Below, piece by piece: positions 53,536 through 62,667 of a DNA stretch of 64,000 nucleotides. The translations under genes and the position numbers were made by a program. The notes beneath the pieces are model-generated. The model saw only the letters and a program-made list of their open reading frames with translations. It did no database searches and was not told where the DNA came from. The stretch's first letter is position 1. Each line of letters opens with the position of its first letter. The stretch is from the NCBI RefSeq assembly GCF_036289405.1, contig NZ_JAYFFI010000002.1, forward strand, positions 124,001 through 188,000, given 5' to 3'. Source of the stretch: Pseudoramibacter faecis (lineage in GTDB: Bacteria; Bacillota; Clostridia; Eubacteriales; Eubacteriaceae).

Positions 53536-55002
53536 TTATAAATTTTCTTTAAAAATAAGATTAAGTTGTTCTGTATCTCTCAAAGGAAAATCCTTTAATA
53601 TCTTTCCATCTTCCAAAAGTACTGCACGATTGCAAACGGATAAAATGAATTCGTAATCATGTGTAATGATAATGGATGCGTTTTTGTTTCCTGTAATAGA
53701 ATCGATTAAATCACAAACCTTTTGCATACTTTCGTAGTCCAAACCGCTTGTGGGTTCATCAAATACATTAACCCTCTTATTTAACAGATAAGAGGCTGCA
53801 ATCACCAAACGCTGTTTCTGCCCCATGGATAAAATCGTAGGGTGCTGTTCTTTCATATCAGAAAGATGTAATATATCAAGAACTTTTTGTATCCGGCTTT
53901 CTATATCAGCTTGACTTTCGTTTCCAAGGAGCAAATCGTTATACACGCTGTATCCGAAAAGTTGAAAATCCACATTCTGCATGACATAGCTCGTAGTTTT
54001 ACTTCGATCTTTTGTTGCAAACCTTTTTCCGTCAAAGTTAATAATTCCTCCTTGTTCTTTTTTTAGCCCGCATAAAATTTTGGCGAGTGTTGTTTTCCCG
54101 CATCCGTTCTTTCCGAGCAAAGCCACTTTGTCACCCGGAAAAACAGAGAATGAAATTCCCTTCAATATTTCTCTTTCTTTTTTATATCTGAAAGTAATGT
54201 CCTTCAGCTCCAAGAGAGGGTTATCAAATATATCCTTCGGAGGGTCTCTGACAACGCTTTGAAAAAGATTTATTCCTCGCAATCCCTTTTCATGAAGCAT
54301 GTCGTTGCTCAGAGTTTTCAATTCGGATCTCTCATATACGCCGGATATCTTGCCATTTCCCATTACAATCAGTCTGTCGCAAAGATTTTTCATATAAAAA
54401 AGGCGATGCTCGATAACAATTATAGTGTAGCCGTTTGCTTTTAATTTCTCGAAGATTTCCGACAGTAAAAGAATAGATTGATAATCCAAATTAGATGAAG
54501 GCTCATCCAACAGAAGAATACCGGTCTTGAGCATTAGGATGGAAGCAATTGCAACCTTTTGTTTTTCACCACCGGATAAATCCGACAATTTCTTTTCGAT
54601 TATGTTATTTAAAGAAAGCAGCGAAACGATATACTTCATTCGCCGCTCGATTTCCTGCTTGGGAATTCCGTAATTTTCACAAGCATAAACGAGATCTGAC
54701 AGCACATCAGCTGTAAAAAATTGATTTTCCGGATTCTGAAAAACAGAAGATGTAATTTTGGATATGTCACATATACGAAACGGAGCGATGTTTTTACCGT
54801 TCAAGTAAATATTTCCTGATTTCTCCCCGTCAAAAAACAGGGGACATAAACCGTTGATACAGCGGAACAGAGTGGATTTTCCCGAACCGCTTCTTCCGGT
54901 AATAACTACAAATTCTCCCTTCTTAATGGAAAGGGTTACTTCTTCAATCGTTTGAAATTCATTATCTTTATACCTATAACTCAGCTTTTCCAATCGGATC
55001 AT
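53536..55002 (-). CDS. ECF-type double ATPase (left operon)
   Basis: A 488-residue protein with two ABC ATPase domains in one chain, corresponding to fused EcfA and EcfA'. Domain 1 has Walker A TGRSGSGKSTLFRCING (near 35), the QNPENQFF Q-loop of ECF ATPases (near 89), signature LSGGEKQKVAIASIL and Walker B ILLLDEPSSNLD. Domain 2 has GKNGCGKTTLAKILCG (near 300), Q-loop MQNVDFQLFG, signature LSMGQKQRLVIAAS and VNVFDEPTSGLD. It follows the T component by 9 bp. Confidence 0.92.
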   Translation of the reverse strand: MIRLEKLSYRYKDNEFQTIEEVTLSIKKGEFVVITGRSGSGKSTLFRCINGLCPLFFDGEKSGNIYLNGKNIAPFRICDISKITSSVFQNPENQFFTADVLSDLVYACENYGIPKQEIERRMKYIVSLLSLNNIIEKKLSDLSGGEKQKVAIASILMLKTGILLLDEPSSNLDYQSILLLSEIFEKLKANGYTIIVIEHRLFYMKNLCDRLIVMGNGKISGVYERSELKTLSNDMLHEKGLRGINLFQSVVRDPPKDIFDNPLLELKDITFRYKKEREILKGISFSVFPGDKVALLGKNGCGKTTLAKILCGLKKEQGGIINFDGKRFATKDRSKTTSYVMQNVDFQLFGYSVYNDLLLGNESQADIESRIQKVLDILHLSDMKEQHPTILSMGQKQRLVIAASYLLNKRVNVFDEPTSGLDYESMQKVCDLIDSITGNKNASIIITHDYEFILSVCNRAVLLEDGKILKDFPLRDTEQLNLIFKENL

Positions 55003-55011
55003 TGTGTTTTC

Positions 55012-55686
55012 TTACCTCAAAAAATTTATTGTTAGACTTAATATAAATGCAACAATGGTGATTGCTGAAAATACGATGTCTTTTTTGCGGATCTTCACAT
55101 TAAAATATGTACTTCGACAATTCGTATTTTCTATCCCTTTTACAAGTGCCGCACAGGAAAATTCTTCTGCCATATGCATGCTACGAAACAGCATAGGAAC
55201 TAATAAATACTCAAGCATCCTCAACGGATGGAATATCACTCCTTTCCACGAGGTATCTATTCCTTTAAGTTTCATTGCCTCAACTATGGTAAAAAAATCT
55301 TCCCTTAGTGAAGTAAAGTGGCGAAACATTACCGCAATGCTCAGAATAACGCCTTTGGGAAGCCTGCATTTTTCAAGAGCAGTTGTAATTTCGGATAAAT
55401 TCTTTTGTCCTTTGATTGCTGATCCTAACATCATAAACGGAATGATTCGCTGAATGATAAAAGCGATAATACCGATAATAAAAAATATAGGAGTTCGCAA
55501 TATAAGAATTTGCATATGAGTAACCGCATAATAATAAAAATAAAGAACTCCAAAAGTTACCGCATAACGAATTAAAGTATAATATTGTCTCCCTGCTATC
55601 AGCACGATTACTGCAATAAAAAAGGATAGTAATGTCACTTCCGGTTTTCCTGAAAGCAACATAAATACCATAATCAGCAAATCCAA
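55012..55686 (-). CDS. ECF transporter T component, left operon (start uncertain)
   Basis: A CbiQ/EcfT-like energy-coupling membrane protein. It has at least 224 residues, with hydrophobic segments and the coupling-helix signature AMKLKGIDTSWKGVIFHPLRML (near 137), the counterpart of the A-R-G motifs in EcfT. The TTG at 55686 has no ribosome binding site. The coding-like frame continues upstream through KTRKNRTFDFRTILFLD to a TGA at 55746-55744 without ATG, GTG or TTG, while AAGGGAG lies at 55753-55747 next to a GTG in another frame. A one-base frameshift at the start is therefore likely. Confidence 0.75.
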   Translation of the reverse strand: MDLLIMVFMLLSGKPEVTLLSFFIAVIVLIAGRQYYTLIRYAVTFGVLYFYYYAVTHMQILILRTPIFFIIGIIAFIIQRIIPFMMLGSAIKGQKNLSEITTALEKCRLPKGVILSIAVMFRHFTSLREDFFTIVEAMKLKGIDTSWKGVIFHPLRMLEYLLVPMLFRSMHMAEEFSCAALVKGIENTNCRSTYFNVKIRKKDIVFSAITIVAFILSLTINFLR

Positions 55687-55814
55687 AAAAAGAATTGTCC
55701 TGAAATCAAAAGTTCTATTTTTTCTTGTTTTATTCGTTGTGATTCACTCCCTTGCAATATACACCTTGAATAAGCCTGTTTTTACGTCAGACTTTATGGT
55801 ATACTAACATATTA

Positions 55815-55831
55815 TAGTTAGCTACATCTAA
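55815..55831. promoter_or_regulatory. Shared 17-bp operator-like motif, left copy
   Basis: Minus strand TTAGAT-GTA-GCTAACTA, the same as the right copy except for the three central bases. It contains the inverted repeat GTTAG-N6-CTAAC, with TATAAT directly downstream on the minus strand. Candidate AraC-regulator site. Confidence 0.65.
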
Positions 55832-55835
55832 CGTT

Positions 55836-55863
55836 TTGAAAGCTTTTGGCTTTTAGCTATACT
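55836..55863 (+). promoter_or_regulatory. Promoter of the left AraC-type regulator
   Basis: TTGAAA (55836), 16-nt spacer, TATACT (55858). The shared motif ends 4 nt before the -35. Confidence 0.65.
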
Positions 55864-55905
55864 TTTTGGCTTCTATCATAATCAAAATAAGGAGGGGGGA
55901 GAATT

Positions 55906-56877
55906 TTGAATAAAGGATATCGGAGTTTTATCGAACATACAGATAGCAAGCTTTCAAAAGCCAACTCTTTTATGAACCCTTGCTTCAATACATATCAGTT
56001 CTCATCGGAATTAGGTAAGGGATATACATCTATATATGAACTGGGATCTTATGCAAGTATTTGCATTGCGGAACATTCATATATTCGCGATTTTGAATAT
56101 GCTGTGATATCGGACGATTCTATCTCTATCCAACAATACGATTCCATTGATTCGGAGCATAGCTATCCCAAGGGTGATGTTTATTCCGGGATGCAGTATA
56201 TTGACTATACTCCTGATAATGAAGTGTATAGATATGTTATTAAAAAAGATATTCCCGCAAAGCTTATCGGTATACAGCTTATGCCGGAATATTACGATGT
56301 GTACTTAAAAAGAGAATTTGGTATAAACAGCGTCAATCTTAAAGAAGATCTGAAAGTATTCCCGCATGGTATTTCCATTCCTGAAATATCATCTGTTTTT
56401 AACCAGATTCGTAATTTTAAAGGTAATGAATACAGTTCAAAGTTATTTTTCAAAAGCAAAATTGATGAATTAGCCGCCATCATTATTCAAAAGGCAGATA
56501 TATTTCGAGGTTTAAACGCAGGTGTTTCCGTTGCGGATCGAAATGCTATTATAGAAATTATGGCGTATTTGAATCAAAATTTATCAAAGAATTTTTCACT
56601 GACGGAATTGTCCGCAGATGCCTATATGAGCATTTCAAAATTCAAGTATGTATTTAAGACAGTTGTCGGTCAATCTCTTTCAGAATACATGACGCAAAAA
56701 AGAATGGAACATGCCTGTGAAATGTTATCATATAGTAATTTATATATTGCAGAGATTGCCCATCTCGTTGGATATAAAAATGCCGGAAGTTTTTCTTTTC
56801 AATTTAAAAAATATATGGGAGTACTCCCAAATGATTACAGACTGAGCAGAACCAATCTGCATGTAAATTCCGGTTAA
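55906..56877 (+). CDS. AraC-family transcriptional regulator (left)
   Basis: A 323-residue regulator divergent from the left transport operon. The C-terminal 100 residues form the double helix-turn-helix of AraC/XylS: FSLTELSADAYMSISKFKYVFK, then IAEIAHLVGYKNAGSFSFQFKKYMGVLPNDYR. The N-terminal part, about 200 residues, is a divergent ligand or sensor domain. It starts with TTG, preceded by AGGAGGGGGGAG. AraC regulators next to siderophore-type ABC pairs (YbtA with YbtPQ) are known. It probably activates the adjacent transport operon in response to substrate, which is inference. Confidence 0.9.
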   Translation: MNKGYRSFIEHTDSKLSKANSFMNPCFNTYQFSSELGKGYTSIYELGSYASICIAEHSYIRDFEYAVISDDSISIQQYDSIDSEHSYPKGDVYSGMQYIDYTPDNEVYRYVIKKDIPAKLIGIQLMPEYYDVYLKREFGINSVNLKEDLKVFPHGISIPEISSVFNQIRNFKGNEYSSKLFFKSKIDELAAIIIQKADIFRGLNAGVSVADRNAIIEIMAYLNQNLSKNFSLTELSADAYMSISKFKYVFKTVVGQSLSEYMTQKRMEHACEMLSYSNLYIAEIAHLVGYKNAGSFSFQFKKYMGVLPNDYRLSRTNLHVNSG

Positions 56878-56944
56878 TATACAATTGATATTGTTAGACC
56901 GTAGAAATAAAAAATCAAATACAACTTAAATAGTGTTATGAAAG

Positions 56945-56975
56945 AAGCGTTGCAGTTATAAAAATTGCAACGCTT
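56945..56975. terminator. Terminator-like hairpin between the convergent AraC genes
   Basis: Perfect 10-bp stem AAGCGTTGCA/TGCAACGCTT with an 11-nt loop. T-runs on both sides are weak. Confidence 0.55.
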
Positions 56976-56984
56976 TAACATTAG

Positions 56985-57971
56985 TTAGATTGTGTTTTCA
57001 GTATCGTCGTTTCCAAATGTGAGGTCTGCGATTTCTGACGGGTTCTTCAAGCAGTTGAACTCAATTTGCTTTCTGTATTCCGATGGAGGTATCCCGGTTT
57101 GTTTCTTAAACGAAGTGGAAAAACCGGCAGTTGTATCAAAGCCTACTTTCTTTGCGAGTTCCTCTATGGATAAATCAGAATCAGCCAATAAATGAGACGC
57201 ATAGTCGGCTTTTTTTGACAGGATGTATTTGGTGACGGTGCACCCTGTAAATTGCCTGAACAAATTTTTTAGCTTTGTTGTGCTCATATTCGCTACTCTG
57301 GAAAGCTCCGCCAGTTTTATGGTGCGTGAAAAATTCTCATCGATGTGCTGAATCACATGAACGATGCTCTCATAATCCGCGCTTTTTTTAGGCACTCTTC
57401 CGTTTCCCATTTCAATCACCGCCGACATCAGAGCATAAGCACCTGCTATGTAATATAGTTCCGCGGCCATTCCCTTCAGAGAGCAGGCATATATTTTCTT
57501 TAGAACATTCATAATTTCGGATGACCAATTGTGGTCACCGCCCATATTTTTCAAAATCTCGAGCGGACTCGCTTTTTGCACCGTAAAAAGAGTTTCAAGA
57601 TGCATTTTATAGAACGACGGAGGATATAGAACCTCGGTATAAGCAACCCGACTTCCTTTGCGCATTAAAGTTTTGACAGGTGTACCGTTTTCCTCCAGGT
57701 AAGCGACGATTTTGCCCGGAGGAAGATGCTTTGCATATTCGAGGCGAAGCGAGATATAAAGCGAATCGTTCGGCATTGTAAGCCCGGTGTCCTTTAGAAA
57801 ATAAAAATCACATTTTGTAATTATAAAATGCTCTCCATGAGGAAGGAACCAAAAATATCCCTGTGTCGTATGACCATCCCCCTGAAAGAAAGAGCCGCAG
57901 CCGAATGGATTGTTTTCATCATTTTTTACCATCCCCATGTCCTTACACATGGAGCTGATTATATTTGTCAT
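56985..57971 (-). CDS. AraC-family transcriptional regulator (right)
   Basis: A 328-residue regulator divergent from the right transport operon and convergent with the left regulator. The C-terminal AraC domain is IKLAELSRVANMSTTKLKNLFRQFTG and LSIEELAKKVGFDTTAGFSTSFKKQTGIPPSEYR. The N-terminal part differs strongly from the left regulator. No good ribosome binding site is seen at the ATG at 57971, and internal ATGs exist nearby, so the start is tentative. Its TATAAT (58065-58060, minus strand) lies next to the shared 17-bp motif. Confidence 0.88.
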   Translation of the reverse strand: MTNIISSMCKDMGMVKNDENNPFGCGSFFQGDGHTTQGYFWFLPHGEHFIITKCDFYFLKDTGLTMPNDSLYISLRLEYAKHLPPGKIVAYLEENGTPVKTLMRKGSRVAYTEVLYPPSFYKMHLETLFTVQKASPLEILKNMGGDHNWSSEIMNVLKKIYACSLKGMAAELYYIAGAYALMSAVIEMGNGRVPKKSADYESIVHVIQHIDENFSRTIKLAELSRVANMSTTKLKNLFRQFTGCTVTKYILSKKADYASHLLADSDLSIEELAKKVGFDTTAGFSTSFKKQTGIPPSEYRKQIEFNCLKNPSEIADLTFGNDDTENTI

Positions 57972-58072
57972 TATGCATCACCATTTTTTCTATCAGACAT
58001 TATTCTTTTGAGAAAAGACATAGACGAACGCGATCTATTGCCCAAAGGAATGAGGATATATTATACTTTCAA

Positions 58073-58089
58073 TTAGATAAGGCTAACTA
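58073..58089. promoter_or_regulatory. Shared 17-bp operator-like motif, right copy
   Basis: Plus strand TTAGAT-AAG-GCTAACTA. It matches the left copy at 14 of 14 defined positions and has the same orientation relative to its transport operon. It sits 48 nt before the T-component start. Confidence 0.65.
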
Positions 58090-58137
58090 ATGTGATCCTA
58101 GCACAAATATACTGCTATTTCAAGGGAGATAAACGAT

Positions 58138-58833
58138 TTGAAACTTGATGTGCGCTATAAATTCCTTTTGCTGATACTCATCAGTATCGTGGCATTTTCC
58201 GCAAAGGATATCATATATGGAAGTATTGTCTTTATCATTGTATGTTTACTTTCTTTTCTTCTCGGACAAAGAAAAAAGACAATAAAATTCACTGCCGCTT
58301 ATGTTTTGCTGCTTTTATTTATTATTTTTTCGAAGTATATGCCGGCAGTTTTGAGCAGCATGATTCTAATGATCGTTTTATGTATAAGAATGTGCATGCC
58401 GGTTATGCTCTATGGACAGACTTTTTTGAAAACAACAGCGGTCAGTGAAATGGTAACAGGCCTTTATGCTATGAAAATTCCCCGTGCATTTATCATTACC
58501 TTCGCGGTTGCCATGCGTTTTTTCCCTACTGCAAAAGAAGAAATTTCTCATGTGCGGGATGCGATGTCACTTCGCGGAATAGGATTTTCCCTGCGAAATT
58601 TAAGGCTGCGGCCGGCGCTTGTATTTGAAGGCTTCATGGCACCGCTTTTGGTTCGGGCATCTACCATTGCGGAAGAGCTCTCCGCAGCATCGATTACTCG
58701 CGGATTGGATAATCCCGCGCCAAGAACATCATTCATAAAGCTTGGCATAACATTCAAAGACACATTTTTGACTTTTATATTTGCAGCTATGCTGGTTTCT
58801 GTTCTGCTGATGAGGACAATTGTCGGGAGGTGA
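58138..58833 (+). CDS. ECF transporter T component (right operon)
   Basis: Energy-coupling membrane protein of 231 residues with four to five hydrophobic segments. It has the EcfT coupling-helix pattern RDAMSLRGIGF (near 140) and a second AASITRGLDNPAPRTSF (near 182), both containing the A-x-x-x-RG motif. The start is TTG, with AAGGGAG 10 nt upstream, and the N terminus LDVRYKFLLLILISI fits the family. It ends 4 bp before the double ATPase gene. Confidence 0.88.
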   Translation: MKLDVRYKFLLLILISIVAFSAKDIIYGSIVFIIVCLLSFLLGQRKKTIKFTAAYVLLLLFIIFSKYMPAVLSSMILMIVLCIRMCMPVMLYGQTFLKTTAVSEMVTGLYAMKIPRAFIITFAVAMRFFPTAKEEISHVRDAMSLRGIGFSLRNLRLRPALVFEGFMAPLLVRASTIAEELSAASITRGLDNPAPRTSFIKLGITFKDTFLTFIFAAMLVSVLLMRTIVGR

Positions 58834-58837
58834 TGAA

Positions 58838-60226
58838 TTGATCGAATTGGAGCAGGTCAGCTTCCGCTATGCAGAAACAGAAACGAAAGCGCTGCAGAAT
58901 ATTTCTCTTAAAGTCGGCAGAGGTAAATGCGTGGTGCTTTCCGGCAGCTCGGGATGCGGAAAAACAACGGTCACAAGGCTTATAAACGGATTGATTCCGA
59001 GCTTTTATCCCGGAGAGCTTTCCGGAACCGTAAAAATAGACGGAGAGGATATTGCCGGGTGCAAGCCGCATGAATTGGCTATGCAAATCGGTTCTGTATT
59101 TCAAAATCCGAGAACGCAATTTTTCAACACGGATACCGACAGTGAAATTGTCTTCGGCATGGAAAATTGCGGGATTTCATATAAAGAAATGCACGATCGT
59201 TACGAGCGGACGGTAAATAATCTCAATTTGGAGAATTTGTGCGGGAGAGACATTTTTGCACTTTCAGGCGGAGAAAAACAACAAATTGCATTCGGAAGCA
59301 TCTATGCACTGTCTCCCGAAATATATGTTCTGGACGAGCCCTCCGCAAATCTGGACAGGACTTCAACCTTAAGACTTCGAAATCTTCTTTTGCAGTTGAA
59401 GAACAGCGGAAAGACTTTACTGATTTCCGAACACCGGCTTTATTATCTTCGCGATGTTGCGGATCAGGTAGCATTGATTCACGAAGGCAGACTGAGCGGA
59501 CTTTACGATATGAATCAGCTTGCCGCCACAGATGTGAAGGCTCTTAACAGCATGGGACTTCGCACGCTATGGGATGTTAAAATTTCGGCTTCACCTGCAA
59601 GCTGTCCCGTGAGAACTCCTGCATTGGAGATAAGAAATCTCTCGGTTGAACGAGGGAAAAAGACTGTGTTGAAAAATATCAATATTTCGGCAGATTACGG
59701 GGATATTGTCGGAGTAATCGGAGAGAACGGCATCGGTAAAACGACACTGGCGCGAACCGTCTGCGGACTGATGAAAGAAAAAACGGGGAGTATTTATTTA
59801 TCGGGACAACGGAGTAATATTCGTATGAGAAAACAAAATGCTTTTCTTGTCATGCAGGATCCGAATTATCAGCTGTTCAGCGACAGCGTGATCGGAGAAA
59901 CGGCACTTACCGCTTCCGGTGAAATACCGAATTCAGAAGATGTGCAAAGGATTTTATCATCTTTGGAGCTTACATGTGTCCGGGACAGACATCCGCTCTC
60001 CTTATCCGGCGGGCAAAAGCAACGTTTATGTGTGGCTCTTGCGGCTTTATCTCCTGCACGGATACTCTTTTTTGACGAACCGACGAGCGGGCTCGATTTT
60101 GAGAATATGAACCGCGTGGCAAGGATGTTAAAGGAGCTTTCCAAGACAAAAACCATTATCGTGATCTCTCACGACAATGAATTTCTGAGTCTTGCCTGTA
60201 CGAAAATCATATCTTTAGCAAAATAA
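58838..60226 (+). CDS. ECF-type double ATPase (right operon)
   Basis: A 462-residue fused EcfA/A' protein. Domain 1: Walker A SGSSGCGKTTVTRLING (near 36), Q-loop QNPRTQFF (near 89), signature LSGGEKQQIAFGSI, Walker B IYVLDEPSANLD. Domain 2: GENGIGKTTLARTVCG (near 296), QDPNYQLF Q-loop, signature LSGGQKQRLCVALAAL, ILFFDEPTSGLD. The frame opens at an ATG (58820), but GGAGG 7 nt before the TTG at 58838 and the MIELEQVSFRY start decide. It is a paralogue of the left double ATPase. Confidence 0.92.
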   Translation: MIELEQVSFRYAETETKALQNISLKVGRGKCVVLSGSSGCGKTTVTRLINGLIPSFYPGELSGTVKIDGEDIAGCKPHELAMQIGSVFQNPRTQFFNTDTDSEIVFGMENCGISYKEMHDRYERTVNNLNLENLCGRDIFALSGGEKQQIAFGSIYALSPEIYVLDEPSANLDRTSTLRLRNLLLQLKNSGKTLLISEHRLYYLRDVADQVALIHEGRLSGLYDMNQLAATDVKALNSMGLRTLWDVKISASPASCPVRTPALEIRNLSVERGKKTVLKNINISADYGDIVGVIGENGIGKTTLARTVCGLMKEKTGSIYLSGQRSNIRMRKQNAFLVMQDPNYQLFSDSVIGETALTASGEIPNSEDVQRILSSLELTCVRDRHPLSLSGGQKQRLCVALAALSPARILFFDEPTSGLDFENMNRVARMLKELSKTKTIIVISHDNEFLSLACTKIISLAK

Positions 60227-60256
60227 ATTAAAAACAGAAAGTGAGGATTATTTCAA

Positions 60257-60880
60257 ATGAATCAAAACAAAACTGCTTCCGGTACTAAACTGGGCGGCCG
60301 TGATTTTATCAATCTTGGCATTTTTACCGTTATATTTATCGTGCTTTTTATGGCGTGCATTATGGTAATGAGCATGACCATTTATACATTACCGTTCGGT
60401 GTTGCATTAGGCTCCTTCGTCGCAGCCTCTGTATATATGCTGCTTAGGACAAAAGCGCCTAAAGCCGGTGCAATCATATTGTTCGGAGCTCTGTTCGGGC
60501 TGGTTATGTTCGTGATGGGCAGCGGCTGGCCGATACTTGCAGCGGTAATTATCAGTTCAATTATCGCGGAACTGATCGTAAGGAGCGGAAATTATAAGAG
60601 TTACACCTGCGAGGTCGCAGGCTATTGTATTTTGATGCTGGGGACTGCAATCGGCTCATATATTCCGTTTCTTGTCATGAAAGATTATTATCTTAAAATT
60701 GCTGAGGGGAATAGCATCAACGGGGAATTCATGTCTCGCTTAATTAAATTTATCAGCGGTCCGTACCTCGCCTTGGCCTTAGCTGTTACAGTTGTTACAG
60801 CTATACTGGGAACGGTACTTGCTCGTGCTGTTTTCAAAAAACATCTCATTAAAGCAGGATTGCTCAAGGAGACGAAGTGA
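60257..60880 (+). CDS. MptD/Trep_Strep-type putative ECF S component (right operon)
   Basis: A 207-residue hydrophobic protein with about six segments. A soluble N-terminal stretch (KTASGTKLGGRDFINLGIFTVIF) resembles the entry of MptD proteins, and GSGWPILAAVIISSIIAELIVRSGNYKS contains a typical polar helix break. It ends with basic KKHLIKAGLL, comparable to KKHFKNID in the left copy. The position between the ATPase and ABC genes equals the left operon. Its stop overlaps the next ATG (TGATG). Confidence 0.8.
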   Translation: MNQNKTASGTKLGGRDFINLGIFTVIFIVLFMACIMVMSMTIYTLPFGVALGSFVAASVYMLLRTKAPKAGAIILFGALFGLVMFVMGSGWPILAAVIISSIIAELIVRSGNYKSYTCEVAGYCILMLGTAIGSYIPFLVMKDYYLKIAEGNSINGEFMSRLIKFISGPYLALALAVTVVTAILGTVLARAVFKKHLIKAGLLKETK

Positions 60881-62667
60881 TGAAAAAAAGCGGTATGTCT
60901 CATATTTTTGAACTGGCGTCAGATCACAAGGGGCTTCTTGCGGTCAGCGGCGTTCTTGCGGCTCTGGCATCAATCGCCTCCTTTGCTCCTTATGTTGCTG
61001 TTTATTACATTATTCGTGATGTCATTTCTGCTTATCCGGAATTCACGAAGCTGAATGTCGAATCGGTCTTGGGATACGGAATGATTGCGGTGATAGGCAT
61101 TGCATCCGATGTGCTTTTCTTTTTCAGCTCATCGATATGTGCACACCTTGCCGCGTTCGGGACTCAATACAAACTCAAAACGATATTAACGGAACATATT
61201 GCAAAAATTCCGCTCGGTTTCCATTTTAGCATTGGAAGCGGACGGTTTCGCAAAGTGTTGAATCAGGATATTGAACAAATGGAAAACTTCATAGCTCACG
61301 TATATCCGGATATGGTTGCTGCCTTTGTTGCGCCGGTGGTGCTGCTCGCGGTTCTGTTCATCTTCGATTGGCGCTTCGGTCTTGTTGCTTTTGTCGCAGT
61401 TGCAGCGGCGTTCGGCATTCAGATGATCGCTATGGGTTCCGCTAATTCAGAGCTCATGTCAAAGCTGCAAAAGAACACGGCTGATATGACTGAGGCCACA
61501 GTTGAATATGTGAGAGGAATGCCGGTTCTTAAGGCTTTCGGGCAAACAGCACATTCTTTTAAGCAATTACGAGGTGCAATTACGGCATATACAAAGTTTA
61601 TGCTGACATATACAATGAAATGGAAAATTTCGACTGCATCATTTATGACACTGATCAACAATATTTATCTTTTTCTTGTTCCTGTAGGAATTCTGGTCGG
61701 AAAAGGAACAAAGGACTACAATGACTTTTTGTTGAATTTCATTTTTTATTTATTGCTTGCACCTGCTATCGCTTCCGTGCTTCATAAATTCCTGTATGTA
61801 TCATCCTCCAGCATGAGAGTTTCCGGGGGCGTTGAAAGCTTCGATGCAATAATGGTATTGCCGGAGCTGTCTGAAACGGAGCATGGGAAAAAGCCCGATG
61901 ACGGAACGGTATCCTTTCAGAATGTGTCGTTTTCGTACAGCGGGGACGAAAATCTTGCTTTGTCCGATGTAAGTTTTATTGCACGAGCCGGAGAAGTTAC
62001 AGCTATCGTCGGAACCTCAGGAGGCGGAAAAAGTACCATAGCCCACTTAATCCCACGGTTCTGGGATGTATCAAGCGGCAGGATATGCATAGGAAATGTG
62101 GATATCCGCGAAATGACGGAGCACGATCTGATGCGTCAGGTCAGCTTTGTTTTTCAGGATGTATATCTCTTTAATCAGAGCATTCGCGATAATATCAAAA
62201 TAGGTTTTCCCGAAGCATCGGATGAAGAGGTTATAGAAGCGGCAAAAGCGGCCTGCTGCGATGAATTTATCGCAAAATTTCCGGGCGGATATGATACGGT
62301 GCTCGGAGAAGGCGGGATTCATCTGTCAGGCGGCGAGGCTCAGCGTATATCCATTGCCCGTGCGATAATTCGCAATACTCCCGTTTTGGTTCTGGATGAG
62401 GCGACGGCTTTTGCGGATCCGGAAAATGAGAGACTTATACAAACGGCTTTGCGCAGACTCATGGAGGGAAGGACAGTTATCATCATTGCCCACAGGCTTG
62501 GAACCATAAAGGATGCCGATAACATTTTGGTGATGGATAAGGGAAAGCTCGCTGAAAGCGGAACGCATCCTTATCTCCTGCAAACAGGCGGGGTATATTC
62601 AGATATGTGGATGAGATACACGCAATCCCTTGAATGGGGCATTGGAAAGGAAAAGGTTATTTCATGA
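60880..62667 (+). CDS. Exporter-fold ABC half-transporter, first of the right pair
   Basis: A 595-residue half-transporter: six TM helices (about 18-300), then Walker A GTSGGGKSTIAHLIPRFWDV (near 375), signature LSGGEAQRISIARAII (near 478), Walker B PVLVLDEATAFADPENE and H-loop IIAHRLGT. The DEATAFADPEN D-loop is the form I associate with IrtAB-like siderophore importers rather than drug exporters. AAGGAG precedes the start. It is coupled to the S-component gene and overlaps the next gene as ATGA. Confidence 0.9.
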   Translation: MKKSGMSHIFELASDHKGLLAVSGVLAALASIASFAPYVAVYYIIRDVISAYPEFTKLNVESVLGYGMIAVIGIASDVLFFFSSSICAHLAAFGTQYKLKTILTEHIAKIPLGFHFSIGSGRFRKVLNQDIEQMENFIAHVYPDMVAAFVAPVVLLAVLFIFDWRFGLVAFVAVAAAFGIQMIAMGSANSELMSKLQKNTADMTEATVEYVRGMPVLKAFGQTAHSFKQLRGAITAYTKFMLTYTMKWKISTASFMTLINNIYLFLVPVGILVGKGTKDYNDFLLNFIFYLLLAPAIASVLHKFLYVSSSSMRVSGGVESFDAIMVLPELSETEHGKKPDDGTVSFQNVSFSYSGDENLALSDVSFIARAGEVTAIVGTSGGGKSTIAHLIPRFWDVSSGRICIGNVDIREMTEHDLMRQVSFVFQDVYLFNQSIRDNIKIGFPEASDEEVIEAAKAACCDEFIAKFPGGYDTVLGEGGIHLSGGEAQRISIARAIIRNTPVLVLDEATAFADPENERLIQTALRRLMEGRTVIIIAHRLGTIKDADNILVMDKGKLAESGTHPYLLQTGGVYSDMWMRYTQSLEWGIGKEKVIS

